NCBI GenBank assembly: GCA_963678135.1
Contig: OY782667.1
Location: forward strand, 1,798,001-1,862,000
DNA length: 64,000 bases
Origin: JAHJKV01 sp963678135
GTDB lineage: Bacteria > Desulfobacterota > Desulfovibrionia > Desulfovibrionales > Desulfovibrionaceae
Reading direction: 5' to 3'
Shown here: positions 16,224 to 25,385 of the stretch, in pieces
Layout: every line of letters starts with the position of its first letter
Position numbering within the stretch: the first letter of the stretch is position 1
Program-made: the position numbers and the translations under genes
Notes under the pieces: model-generated
Seen by the model: only the letters and a program-made list of their open reading frames with translations
What the model was told of the DNA's origin: nothing
The model's database searches: none

Positions 16224-17181
16224 TGACCTCAAAGCAATTGCACAAATACTTGAGCAAGGTGAATCCTTTCTTGTAGCCGGCCATATTCATCCCGATGGAG
16301 ATGCCATTGGTGCAACCTTAGCCATGGGACATATACTCCATGCCCTGAATAAAGATTTTATTCTTTACAGTAGTTCCGGACTTCCAAAACATCTTGATTG
16401 GCTTGACTCGCCATGGTCAATAACAACACAACTCCCTGAACAATTACCACAGTGGGTTATTGCTCTTGATTGCGGTGAAGTGGAACGACTTGATCCGGAA
16501 TTACAAGCTGTTCTTGACCTTGAAAAAACAATTAATATTGATCACCATTTAGGAAACACAAATTTTGGAAAATTAAATTGGGTTGATCCGAGGCAAGCTG
16601 CTGTTGGTGGGATGATTGCTCAATTAGCCAAGCATTTTTCACTTCCTCTTTCAGCTCATCTTGCGGAGGCTATTTATCTGGCTATATTTACTGATACAGG
16701 TAGCTTTGCTTATGCCAATACCAGCCCTGAAAGTTTAGAGTTGGTAGCAGAGCTTATGCGCCAAGGTTTAGATATCGCCAATATCAACCTAAAAATTCAA
16801 AAAATTTGGACGCACAATCGCATCCAGCTCTGGCAAACAGCTTTCAGTTCCCTGCAAACTTACCATGACAAGCAACTTGCCATGATTGCGGTTTCTCAAA
16901 AGATTCTAAAACAACATCAAGCAACAAAAAATGACTGCGAAGGAATTGTCGAATTTCTTCGAAGACTCAAAACCGTAAGAGTCGCAATATTTTTGCGCGA
17001 AGAAATTGATGGGGCTTGGAAATTTTCTTTGCGTTCCTCAGGTGAAGACAATATACAAAAAGTTGCACAATATTTTGGCGGAGGTGGGCATAAACATGCT
17101 GCTGCCGGAATTATCCACGATTCCTTTGAAAATGCTTGGAAGCAACTTTTATCCGTGATCACTCAAAAATTGACAGTGTAA
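16216..17181 (+). CDS. nrnA: DHH/DHHA1 phosphoesterase (NrnA-type)
   Basis: A 321-residue DHH-superfamily enzyme. Metal-binding motifs are AGHIHPDGDAIGA (residues about 20-32), ALDCGEVERL, the DHH motif in INIDHHLGN, and a C-terminal DHHA1 domain with FGGGGHKHAAAG. NrnA-type proteins degrade short oligonucleotides and dephosphorylate pAp. The position between rbfA and truB is standard for such genes. A second DHH protein lacking close similarity is encoded at 25386. Substrate preference is inferred from family and context only. Confidence 0.9.
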   Translation: MDNDLKAIAQILEQGESFLVAGHIHPDGDAIGATLAMGHILHALNKDFILYSSSGLPKHLDWLDSPWSITTQLPEQLPQWVIALDCGEVERLDPELQAVLDLEKTINIDHHLGNTNFGKLNWVDPRQAAVGGMIAQLAKHFSLPLSAHLAEAIYLAIFTDTGSFAYANTSPESLELVAELMRQGLDIANINLKIQKIWTHNRIQLWQTAFSSLQTYHDKQLAMIAVSQKILKQHQATKNDCEGIVEFLRRLKTVRVAIFLREEIDGAWKFSLRSSGEDNIQKVAQYFGGGGHKHAAAGIIHDSFENAWKQLLSVITQKLTV

Positions 17182-17184
17182 ATT

Positions 17185-18135
17185 ATGGGCAGAAAACCGA
17201 AACGCAGTGCTGAGCAATGTGACGGTATTATCATTATTAACAAGCCCAAAGGGCCTACGTCTACTGCTTGCCTCAATGATATTAAATACCAACTTCGGCA
17301 ATTTAAGATTGGCCATGCTGGAACTCTTGACCCCATGGCCGAAGGAATACTTGTTGTACTCCTTGGTCAAGGAACTAAATTAGCTCCCTACCTCAGCTCT
17401 GGTGAAAAAAGTTATTATGGAGAACTTCAACTCGGAATTACTACTGATACCTACGATATTGAGGGCAAAATACTCACTGAATCTCCGGTAAAAATAACAC
17501 AACAAGAGCTTCAAAATGCAATTTCGGAGTGGAAAAACTTGACAAAACAAGTCGTTCCTGCATACTCCGCTGCGAAGTATAATGGAAAACCGCTGTATTC
17601 ACTTGCGCGTGCAGGTGAACCGATACCTTGCAAAGAAAAAGATATCACGGTTTTCAAAAGTGAACCATTGGACATTGCTACAAATGTAGCAAGCTTCCGA
17701 GTAAGGTGTTCGGCAGGCACCTACATACGCTCCCTGGTCCACAGCTTGGGGATGCGACTTGGTTGCGGTGCGGTTTTGACCCGTCTGATACGAGAAGAAT
17801 CAACACCTTTTCTGCTTAAAGACGCTACAAAACTACAAGATGTTCTCAATGACCCCAAAGGGTTCCCACAACGGGTAATCCCGATGGAACATGCTTTGCC
17901 TCATTGGCCGCGTATAAGACTTAATCAAGTCTTAGCAGATTGGCTTATGAATGGGGTTTGGTTGCCAGCCACAAGCTCAGGTGCAATGGACTTGAGTGGA
18001 AATTGTGGTGATCGCGCTTTATTTGAAAGTCCACAAGGTACGCCCTTGGCTCTAGTTGAAATAAAGATGCGTGATGGTCAACTGGCTTGGTCGATTTTAC
18101 GAGGTCTTTGGGAAACTCCTGTTTCAAGGTTTTAA
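17185..18135 (+). CDS. truB: tRNA pseudouridine(55) synthase TruB
   Basis: A 316-residue enzyme that makes pseudouridine 55 in the T loop of tRNAs. The catalytic Asp is in GHAGTLDPMAEGILVVLLG (about residues 39-57), with the later family blocks YSAAKYNGKPLYSLARAG and RVRCSAGTYIRSLVHSLG. The C-terminus (about 235-316) is a PUA-like region. It starts three bases after the DHH gene, so it is part of the same transcript. Confidence 0.96.
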   Translation: MGRKPKRSAEQCDGIIIINKPKGPTSTACLNDIKYQLRQFKIGHAGTLDPMAEGILVVLLGQGTKLAPYLSSGEKSYYGELQLGITTDTYDIEGKILTESPVKITQQELQNAISEWKNLTKQVVPAYSAAKYNGKPLYSLARAGEPIPCKEKDITVFKSEPLDIATNVASFRVRCSAGTYIRSLVHSLGMRLGCGAVLTRLIREESTPFLLKDATKLQDVLNDPKGFPQRVIPMEHALPHWPRIRLNQVLADWLMNGVWLPATSSGAMDLSGNCGDRALFESPQGTPLALVEIKMRDGQLAWSILRGLWETPVSRF

Positions 18136-18218
18136 GTACAAACAGGGTAAAAAAGTATCGGGTTTTGCCAAAACAAAACATGTGCTTATTTTTTCATACC
18201 CCGAAGGAGGATAGTGCT

Positions 18219-18488
18219 GTGGTTATGGATGCAGCCAACAAAAAAGAAGTTATTGAAAAGTATAAGCGCACCGAAGGTGATACTGGTTCTCCTGAAGTGC
18301 AAATCGCTTTACTGACTGAAAGGATTAGCTACCTTACCAATCATTTCAAAGAACACAAAAAGGATTTTCACTCCCGTACCGGTCTTTTGAAAATGGTCGG
18401 ACAACGGAGAAAACTTCTTAAATATCTCAAAAATAAAGATATTACTCGTTATCGTGAATTGATTAAACAACTTGGTTTACGCAAATAA
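18219..18488 (+). CDS. rpsO: 30S ribosomal protein S15
   Basis: An 89-residue S15 with the conserved blocks DTGSPEVQIALLTERI, HKKDFHSRTGLLKMVGQRR and LIKQLGLRK. GTG 18219 is chosen because AAGGAGG (18204-18210) stands eight bases before it and the resulting N-terminus matches the usual distance to DTGSPEVQ. An ATG six bases further in is the alternative. A larger open frame extends into the truB end but has no homology there. A strong hairpin follows before pnp. Confidence 0.95.
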   Translation: MVMDAANKKEVIEKYKRTEGDTGSPEVQIALLTERISYLTNHFKEHKKDFHSRTGLLKMVGQRRKLLKYLKNKDITRYRELIKQLGLRK

Positions 18489-18505
18489 TTCGTGCTATAT
18501 TTTTT

Positions 18506-18539
18506 GAATAAGGGGAAGGGGCTTCCCTTTCCCTTGTTC
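18506..18539 (+). promoter_or_regulatory. 15-bp hairpin in the rpsO-pnp intergenic leader
   Basis: Arms 18506-18520 and 18525-18539 pair over 15 positions without a bulge (two are G-T pairs), around the loop GCTT. No T run follows, so it is not a classical terminator. In E. coli an RNase III-cleaved hairpin at the same place drives PNPase autoregulation; that role is inferred here from position alone. Confidence 0.65.
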
Positions 18540-18672
18540 AAATAGAATGGATCGGAACGAGCTTTAGTTGGCTACGGAAAGGGTTACTGTTATATGCAGA
18601 AGGTCTTCCCAAAGCCGGCTAGGATTCTCGATCTATGGAGCACACAATACATCATGGACAAGGAGAGTTCAT

Positions 18673-20850
18673 ATGCAAAAATTTTCCCCTACTTCGGTCT
18701 CTTGCCAAATCGGTAATTTAGACATCACTATTGAAAGCGGACTGCTCGCTAATCAAGCGTCCGGTGCCGTGACCATTTCCTCGCAAGGAACAGTTGTACT
18801 GGTTACGGCAGTACGCCAAACCTTGGATACGCCTCGTGGCTTTTTCCCCTTAACCTGTAATTATCAGGAAATGATGTATGCTTGTGGGCGCATCCCCGGC
18901 TCGTTTTTCCGACGTGAAGGTCGCCCTTCTGAACATGAGACCTTAGTTTCTCGCCTCATCGATAGACCCATTCGCCCTCTATTTCCTGAAAGCTATGATT
19001 TTGACGAACTGCAAATTATTGCCACTGTGCTTTCAGTCGGTAGTGAAGTTGACCCTGATGTGCTTGCTGTAACTGGTGCATCTGCTGCATTACATATTTC
19101 TGATATACCTTTCTTAGGCCCCATTGCAGGAATTCGAGTAGGACGTATTGATGAACAATTTATCGCTTACCCAGTGCATCAAGGCGTTAGTATCCCGGGG
19201 GATTTGAATTTAGTTTTAGCAGCTTCAAACAATGCCGTGGTCATGGTCGAAGGTGGAGCGGAATTTTTATCCGAAGATATAATGGCTGAAGCAATTGCTT
19301 TTGGACACGAGGCTATACAGCCCCTACTCACGGCACAAAATGAATTGCGCGAAAAAATTGGAAAACCAAAAATCGCAGTTCCTGAAGCTACACCGGATAC
19401 GGAATTAGAAAATTATGTCACAGAGCTTATTTCAGAAGACCTTAAAATAGCTCTGAGCACTGCAGAAAAAGTTGCACGCAAACAAGCAAAACAAACTGCT
19501 GCAGAAAAAACCAAAATCGCCGTGGCTGAAAAATGGCCTGAAGATGAAGAAAAACTTGCAGCTCTCAGTGGTATCTTAAAAAATATTGAAAAAAATATAG
19601 TTCGCAGACGCATAGTGAATGAAGGCTTGCGTATTGATGGCCGAAACACCACAACAGTACGTCCTTTAGATATTCAGGTAGCTCCCCTACCCCGTACACA
19701 TGGTTCTGCATTCTTTCGTCGCGGTGAAACATCCGCTCTTGGCGTATGCACTTTAGGTTCAAGTCGCGATATGCAACGTATTGAATCCCTTTTTGGAGAT
19801 TCAGAAAAACGCTGGATACTCCATTATAATTTTCCACCTTACTGTGTAGGCGAATCGCGCATGTTGCGTGGTACTTCACGCCGAGAAGTCGGGCATGGTG
19901 CACTAGCTGAACGCGCTATAGCTCCTGTTCTCCCGCCTGAATCAGAGTTTCCTTTTACTATTCGCATGGTCTCGGAGATTATGGAATCCAATGGCTCCTC
20001 TTCTATGGCTTCGGTCTGCGTAGGTACCTTGGCTCTTATGGATGCCGGTGTCCCTATCACGGCTCCGGTCGCCGGTATTGCCATGGGTTTATGCAAAGAA
20101 GACGATGAATACTATGTTCTCACTGATATTTTGGGTGATGAAGATGCTTTAGGCGATATGGACTTCAAAGTGGCCGGAACTCGTGAAGGCATCACAGCTA
20201 TTCAAATGGACATCAAAATAGCTGGCATTCCAACTGAAATACTTACTCGCGCACTGTTGCAAGCCAGAGATGCCCGTTTACACATCTTGGATGCCATGCA
20301 AAACAAGTTGCCTGCTCATAGAACTAAGCTTTCAGAGTTTGCACCGCAAATCGAAGTAGTTCAAATCAATCCTGAAAAAATAAGAGCTGTTATCGGCCCT
20401 GGTGGTAAAAATATTAAAGCCATTACAGCTGCTTCCGGTGCAGATATTGATCTTGAAGATTCAGGCCGAGTTTCAATTTTTGCTCCATCGGCTGCTGCAA
20501 TGGCTCAAGCCAAGGAAATGGTACTTTATTATGACCAAACGCCAGTACCCGGGAAAAATTATGTAGGCGTTGTTCGTAAAATATTGGACGGCATTGGGGC
20601 AATCGTTGAAATTCTCCCCGGAGCTGAAGGTATGCTTCACATTTCGCAAATGGATGTTGGTCATGTACAAAAAGTTGAAGACCTACTCCAGCTTGGACAA
20701 GAAGTTACTGTTAAAGTGATTGAGCTCGAAGCCAATGGACGTATTCGTCTCTCTCGCAAGGCATGGCTCATGGAACAAGCAGGACAAGAAGTCGATATTG
20801 AAGCATTCAAAAGGCCACCGATGACACGGCGTCCTCAACATCGGGACTAA
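18673..20850 (+). CDS. pnp: polyribonucleotide nucleotidyltransferase (PNPase)
   Basis: A 725-residue 3'-5' phosphorolytic exoribonuclease, a core of RNA turnover. Two RNase PH domains (about 10-145 and 325-545; FFRREGRPSEHETLVSRLID and SEIMESNGSSSMASVCVG are typical) flank a helical linker. A KH domain (IGPGGKNIKAI) and an S1 domain (about 620-690) follow. ATG 18673 is chosen because AAGGAG lies eight bases upstream; the frame is open 35 codons further without homology. A 15-bp hairpin lies in its leader and a good terminator follows. Confidence 0.97.
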   Translation: MQKFSPTSVSCQIGNLDITIESGLLANQASGAVTISSQGTVVLVTAVRQTLDTPRGFFPLTCNYQEMMYACGRIPGSFFRREGRPSEHETLVSRLIDRPIRPLFPESYDFDELQIIATVLSVGSEVDPDVLAVTGASAALHISDIPFLGPIAGIRVGRIDEQFIAYPVHQGVSIPGDLNLVLAASNNAVVMVEGGAEFLSEDIMAEAIAFGHEAIQPLLTAQNELREKIGKPKIAVPEATPDTELENYVTELISEDLKIALSTAEKVARKQAKQTAAEKTKIAVAEKWPEDEEKLAALSGILKNIEKNIVRRRIVNEGLRIDGRNTTTVRPLDIQVAPLPRTHGSAFFRRGETSALGVCTLGSSRDMQRIESLFGDSEKRWILHYNFPPYCVGESRMLRGTSRREVGHGALAERAIAPVLPPESEFPFTIRMVSEIMESNGSSSMASVCVGTLALMDAGVPITAPVAGIAMGLCKEDDEYYVLTDILGDEDALGDMDFKVAGTREGITAIQMDIKIAGIPTEILTRALLQARDARLHILDAMQNKLPAHRTKLSEFAPQIEVVQINPEKIRAVIGPGGKNIKAITAASGADIDLEDSGRVSIFAPSAAAMAQAKEMVLYYDQTPVPGKNYVGVVRKILDGIGAIVEILPGAEGMLHISQMDVGHVQKVEDLLQLGQEVTVKVIELEANGRIRLSRKAWLMEQAGQEVDIEAFKRPPMTRRPQHRD

Positions 20851-20864
20851 ATATCCAAACAAAC

Positions 20865-20890
20865 GGCTGCTGCAAGGCAGCCTTTTTTTT
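20865..20890 (+). terminator. intrinsic terminator after pnp
   Basis: GGCTGC (20865-20870) pairs with GCAGCC (20877-20882) around TGCAAG, followed by an eight- to nine-base T run. It should end the rimP-to-pnp transcript. Confidence 0.9.
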
Positions 20891-20944
20891 TGAAAATTTT
20901 GACTGCTGCTTGCAATCCATTTCTGTACAGTCTAAAATTTTTTC

Positions 20945-23900
20945 ATGAAAAAATTTACAGCAGATTTACATATTCACTCTCGATTTTCACGAGCTACCAG
21001 TAAAAAACTCACCTTACGCTCCCTTGCTGCGTGGGGACATGTTAAGGGCTTGGATGTTCTGGGTACCGGTGATTTTACCCACCCTGAATGGATGGCAGAA
21101 ATGGAAGAGCAGCTTGAAGAAGACAAAAACGGCCTATATAAATTAAAAGAGAGCAGCAAGCTAGAAACAGAAATCTCTGGCCTAGATACTCAAATACCAA
21201 ATTCTGTACGTTTCCTACTCCAAACTGAAATCAGCTCCATTTATAAGCGCGGTGGCAAAGTGCGTAAAGTGCATAACCTTGTGTATATGCCAAATATTGC
21301 TGCTGCCAAAAAATTAAACCAAAAACTCGCTGCAGTAGGTAATATTGCTTCAGATGGACGCCCTATTCTTGGGCTAGATTCTCGTGATCTTCTTGAAATG
21401 GTGCTTGAGACAGATCCATTGGCTTTTTTGGTTCCGGCTCATATATGGACTCCTTGGTTTTCGCTCTTTGGTTCTAAATCTGGTTTTGATTCCGTAGAAG
21501 AATGCTTTGGCGATCTTTCCAAACACATTTTTGCCATGGAAACCGGTCTCTCTTCAGACCCTGCCATGAATTGGACATGGTCTGCCCTTGATCGCTATCG
21601 ATTGATTTCAAATTCTGACGCACATTCAGGAGAAAAACTTGGGCGTGAGGCCAATCTTTTTCAAGGAGAATGCTCTTACCAAGGAATTTATCGCGCCTTG
21701 CGAAACCAAGGGCTTGGACAAAAATTCATAGGTACTATTGAATTTTTTCCAGAGGAGGGAAAATACCATTTAGACGGTCATCGTAAATGCAAGGTGGTTA
21801 TGGATCCTCAGGAAACACAAGCTCGCGGTGGCTTATGCCCTGTTTGTGGCAAAGCTATAACACGAGGAGTCAGTGCCAGAATAGCCGACCTTGCCGATAG
21901 AGAAGAACCACAACGTCCAGCCGGACAACCAGATTTTACTTCTTTAATTCCGCTCAAAGAATTATTGGGAGAAATACTCAGTGTCGGTTCTCAATCAAAA
22001 AAAGTGGCACTTTTTTATAACAAACTTATAAGCAGCTTTGGTTCAGAACTCCGTGTCTTGCAGCGTGTACCAACAGAAGAGCTTAAAAAACATTCAGGGG
22101 CTCTTGCCGAAGGTATAAGCCGTATGCGTGAAGGACAAGTGATACGCAAACCAGGCTATGATGGTGAATATGGAGTCATCTCTGTTTTTACAGCATCTGA
22201 GCACAAAAAAATGCAAAATGGTGCGTTTTTATGTTCTTTACCTGAGGTCTCAAATAATATTTTAGATACCCCCAAAACGCAAGGACAACCGAGCGAGACT
22301 GACTCTTTGGAAGGCTTTTCAAAATCGTGCTGTTCCTCGCCCATGGCTGTACGCATCAATGAAAATGCTCGCGAAGTTCGCTTTAATAAAGCTCAACTTC
22401 AAGCCATTACAGCCGGCCACGAACCCACTTTGGTTCTTGCCGGACCAGGTACCGGCAAAACGCAAACCCTTATGGGACGCATACGCCGTTTAATGGAAGC
22501 AGGCAATGATCCACGCAAAATATTAGCCCTCACCTTTACCCGACGCGCAGCCCAAGAATTGCGAGAACGCTTAGCCATGATTTTTGATTGTACTTCAGAA
22601 ACATCCCTGCCCCAAGCCGAGACTCTGCATTCTTTGGCTTTTGATTTCTGGGAAAAGGTGTGGGGTGAAACCCCGACAATACTTTCAGAACCGGCTGCCA
22701 AACGTCTCTTTGCTGAAACCGCGCCTCAGCTGTCCAAATCTGAACTCGCGCAGGCGTGGAGCAATTTTAATCTCAGCCGTGAACAATTACTGCCCCTTGA
22801 TCCAGATCTGCTTGAACTGGCTCAAGATTATAGCCAACATAAAGACTCTTGGAATCTTGTTGATTATACTGATTTACTGGAATTTTATTTGGAGCGAATT
22901 GACGAGGAACAATTTAAGGCTCCTTATCAGCATGTTTTGGTGGACGAAGTGCAAGACCTTTCTCCTCTACAACTGCGCTTGATTACAAAACTTTGTGCCT
23001 TTGACGGAAGCCATTTTTTTGCCATAGGTGATACAAAACAGTCCATTTATTCTTTTCGAGGCGCAAGCGAAAACGCACAACAATATTTGCAAACAATCTG
23101 GCCAAACTTAAATACCATTACGCTGACCGACAATTACCGCAACACACAAACAATTTTAGATACTGCCCATGCTCTATTTCCTGACAGTGCTTGCCTACAC
23201 GCGCATTGCAAACAAAGAGGCGGAATCCACCTTTTTCACGCACCAGATGAAACACGCGAAGCAGCGTGGATAAGTGAACAAATCAAAAAATCTATTGGCG
23301 CGACTTCCCATTCTTTGGCTGATGCAGGAGAAATTGGGCAACATTCTCCGGGCGATATTGCAATTCTCGTTCGTTTTAAGGCTCTTATCCCAAAAATCCG
23401 CAAAGCACTCGAAAAGCAAGGTATCCCTGTTTCTGCGCCCGAAACTGAAGCATTTTGGCATGAGCCGAAAATAGAAGCCATTCTTTCCTTGGCAGGGCGC
23501 TTGCTTGGACTGGCTCCTATGGAAAAAAGCAATGATATTTTGCCAAAGTTGCCTGTAGATATACTGATGCGAGGCCCAAATAGGATCAAAACTCATCTTG
23601 CCCATTGTGAAAAAATTGATCCTTTCTTTTGGGAAAGTCGCCCTTTTAAGAGCCTGCAAGCAGCATTTTTAGAACATAAAAGTTGGCTAGGCCTGCTCAA
23701 CTGGATACATTTGCAAACAGACTTGGAACTCATTTCCCGCAAGGCAGAAAAAGTACAAATTATGACCTTACATGCAGCAAAAGGACTTGAGTTTGAGCTT
23801 GTATTTTTACCTGCTTTGGAAGAAGGAATCGTACCCTTTGCCGGTGTTAATGCCCTGCTTACTGACAGTTGTAAGCACGCTACCAATAGAGAAGAAGAAA

Positions 23901-24100
23901 AAAGACTCTTTTATGTGGGGCTCAGCAGAGCCAAGCAGAAAATTTTCCTCAGCTTTGCCAGCAAACGCTTACTGCTTGGAAAAACGCTCAATCTTTTGCC
24001 AAGTACATTTTTAACAAAACTTCCAAACTCCTTGATTTCACGTTCTAAATTAGCTGAGAAAAAAATTGAAAGGCAACGACAAATCGGCTTGCTTGATTAA
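20945..24100 (+). CDS. PHP-domain / zinc-ribbon / UvrD-type helicase fusion
   Basis: A 1051-residue fusion. Residues 1-270 are a PHP phosphoesterase-type domain, with DLHIHSRFS at 6-14 and SNSDAHSGE near 222 giving candidate metal ligands. Residues about 279-302 hold a possible zinc knuckle (HRKCK and CPVC). From about 475 on is a superfamily 1 helicase: Walker A GPGTGKT (500-506), motif Ia LALTFTRRAAQELRERL, motif II LVDEVQDLSPLQ, SFRGA, and late motifs MTLHAAKGLEFELVFLPALE and RLFYVGLSRAK. The helicase part is somewhat compact compared with full UvrD. PHP-helicase fusions occur in related bacteria; a DNA repair role is inferred. Confidence 0.9.
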   Translation: MKKFTADLHIHSRFSRATSKKLTLRSLAAWGHVKGLDVLGTGDFTHPEWMAEMEEQLEEDKNGLYKLKESSKLETEISGLDTQIPNSVRFLLQTEISSIYKRGGKVRKVHNLVYMPNIAAAKKLNQKLAAVGNIASDGRPILGLDSRDLLEMVLETDPLAFLVPAHIWTPWFSLFGSKSGFDSVEECFGDLSKHIFAMETGLSSDPAMNWTWSALDRYRLISNSDAHSGEKLGREANLFQGECSYQGIYRALRNQGLGQKFIGTIEFFPEEGKYHLDGHRKCKVVMDPQETQARGGLCPVCGKAITRGVSARIADLADREEPQRPAGQPDFTSLIPLKELLGEILSVGSQSKKVALFYNKLISSFGSELRVLQRVPTEELKKHSGALAEGISRMREGQVIRKPGYDGEYGVISVFTASEHKKMQNGAFLCSLPEVSNNILDTPKTQGQPSETDSLEGFSKSCCSSPMAVRINENAREVRFNKAQLQAITAGHEPTLVLAGPGTGKTQTLMGRIRRLMEAGNDPRKILALTFTRRAAQELRERLAMIFDCTSETSLPQAETLHSLAFDFWEKVWGETPTILSEPAAKRLFAETAPQLSKSELAQAWSNFNLSREQLLPLDPDLLELAQDYSQHKDSWNLVDYTDLLEFYLERIDEEQFKAPYQHVLVDEVQDLSPLQLRLITKLCAFDGSHFFAIGDTKQSIYSFRGASENAQQYLQTIWPNLNTITLTDNYRNTQTILDTAHALFPDSACLHAHCKQRGGIHLFHAPDETREAAWISEQIKKSIGATSHSLADAGEIGQHSPGDIAILVRFKALIPKIRKALEKQGIPVSAPETEAFWHEPKIEAILSLAGRLLGLAPMEKSNDILPKLPVDILMRGPNRIKTHLAHCEKIDPFFWESRPFKSLQAAFLEHKSWLGLLNWIHLQTDLELISRKAEKVQIMTLHAAKGLEFELVFLPALEEGIVPFAGVNALLTDSCKHATNREEEKRLFYVGLSRAKQKIFLSFASKRLLLGKTLNLLPSTFLTKLPNSLISRSKLAEKKIERQRQIGLLD

Positions 24101-24126
24101 TACCTGCCCTTTTAACGCATAAAGAC

Positions 24127-24858
24127 ATGAACAAAGCATTACAAAAAAACTCAAGGAAACTTGCTGCTCCGTCGTATGTGCTTCCTGAGAAAATCCCTAA
24201 AAATTGTGTTTTTCTTGCTGAATTTGTCGATGAAGTCAGCCTTTGCTTTTTTGAAACCAAGGCATGTCTCGCTTACAATGAACATGATTTACCTCAAAGT
24301 TTATTAAACCTTGAGCTGAGCTATCATGTGCATCTGCCTTTGGATTTGCCGTGGGACAGGCCAAAAATCGCATGGAAAACCATTGAAACTTTAGTACATA
24401 AAAGTATTTTTTTACAGCCCAATTGCTATGTGCTGCATCCACAGCCCAATATTGCAGTAAAAGACATCGTATACCATTTTCAGCAATTGAATATTCTCCC
24501 TGAGCAAATTCTTTTGGAAAATACACAGCATTGCAATCTTTATGATATATGGCCTCAAATTATAGAAAATAACCTTGGTGTTTGCCTTGACCTTGGGCAT
24601 ATGCTGGCCTACGCACAGGAAAAATTATTGCAACTGCCCAAATTATGGCAACGAGTAAGAATGCTACACGCTTATGCCCCTGATCCTCATCATATTTCAA
24701 AACATACTACATTATCCAAGCTGAAGAATGAGGAAAAAGAATTATTTCTGAACATTCTATCGCAGCTATCTCAGGATGCTACGATACTTTTGGAAGTTTT
24801 TAATAAAGCTGAATTTATAGACTCTTTGCACTTTTTTCATACTTTGGAAGAACAATGA
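24127..24858 (+). CDS. cbiR: cobamide remodelling phosphodiesterase CbiR-like
   Basis: A 243-residue TIM-barrel protein of the AP endonuclease 2 superfamily. Metal-ligand patterns are visible: YHVHLPLDLPWD, YVLHPQP, ILLENTQHCNLYD, GVCLDLGHMLAY and MLHAYAPDPHH. CbiR, described in Akkermansia, hydrolyses the phosphoester in cobamides so the lower ligand can be exchanged. The assignment here rests on this fold together with a four-base overlap with cobU, whose product re-activates the cobinamide that CbiR releases. A generic sugar-phosphate isomerase-type enzyme is the alternative. Confidence 0.72.
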   Translation: MNKALQKNSRKLAAPSYVLPEKIPKNCVFLAEFVDEVSLCFFETKACLAYNEHDLPQSLLNLELSYHVHLPLDLPWDRPKIAWKTIETLVHKSIFLQPNCYVLHPQPNIAVKDIVYHFQQLNILPEQILLENTQHCNLYDIWPQIIENNLGVCLDLGHMLAYAQEKLLQLPKLWQRVRMLHAYAPDPHHISKHTTLSKLKNEEKELFLNILSQLSQDATILLEVFNKAEFIDSLHFFHTLEEQ

Positions 24859-25358
24859 TTACATTTTTTCTTGGCGGTAATAAATCGGGTAAATCTGAAT
24901 TGGCCCTTCAATCATTGTTGCAAGCTCCCCGGCCACAGCAATTACTCGTTACCGGAAAAGCACTGGATACTCACTTTCGATCTCAAATCATGGAACATCG
25001 TAAAAATCGCCCGCCACAGCTTGCCGTACAAGAAATTCATTGTGACTTGCCACAGGCTCTTGAACAGGCTAGGAAGAAGTTCAAATCAATTCTTGTCGAT
25101 AGCATAGACTATTGGCTGTTTGCTTGTGCTGAGAACAAGGTATACGAAGAGAAATTGGCTGATTTAATTGCTCTTTTATCAACATGGTCTGGTGCTCAAC
25201 TGTTTTTTGTGTCATGTGAAATTGGTTTAGGCGCATTGCCTGAGCCTGAACAAAGCCGTTTGTTTATACGTCATCTTGGTTCCTTAAATCAAGCACTGGC
25301 AAAAATTGCAAACAAGGTCTATTTAGTCGTTGCAGGCTTGCCCATGCAGCTCAAATAA
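24855..25358 (+). CDS. cobU: adenosylcobinamide kinase / guanylyltransferase CobU
   Basis: A 167-residue P-loop protein. The N-terminus has FFLGGNKSGKSELA (Walker A), the middle has SILVDSIDYWL, and the C-terminus ends LVVAGLPMQLK, which matches the family ending. CobU phosphorylates adenosylcobinamide and attaches GMP in the nucleotide-loop branch of cobalamin synthesis. The ATG overlaps the cbiR stop (ATGA), indicating translational coupling, so the pair looks like a dedicated cobamide salvage or remodelling module. No cobalamin riboswitch fits in the short upstream gap. Confidence 0.85.
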   Translation: MITFFLGGNKSGKSELALQSLLQAPRPQQLLVTGKALDTHFRSQIMEHRKNRPPQLAVQEIHCDLPQALEQARKKFKSILVDSIDYWLFACAENKVYEEKLADLIALLSTWSGAQLFFVSCEIGLGALPEPEQSRLFIRHLGSLNQALAKIANKVYLVVAGLPMQLK

Positions 25359-25385
25359 ACAGGCCACATAATTTGGATACACAAC

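Noticed and set aside
24127..24160. Cobalamin riboswitch before cbiR-cobU
   Set aside because: The gap to the helicase gene is only 26 bases, too short for such an element.
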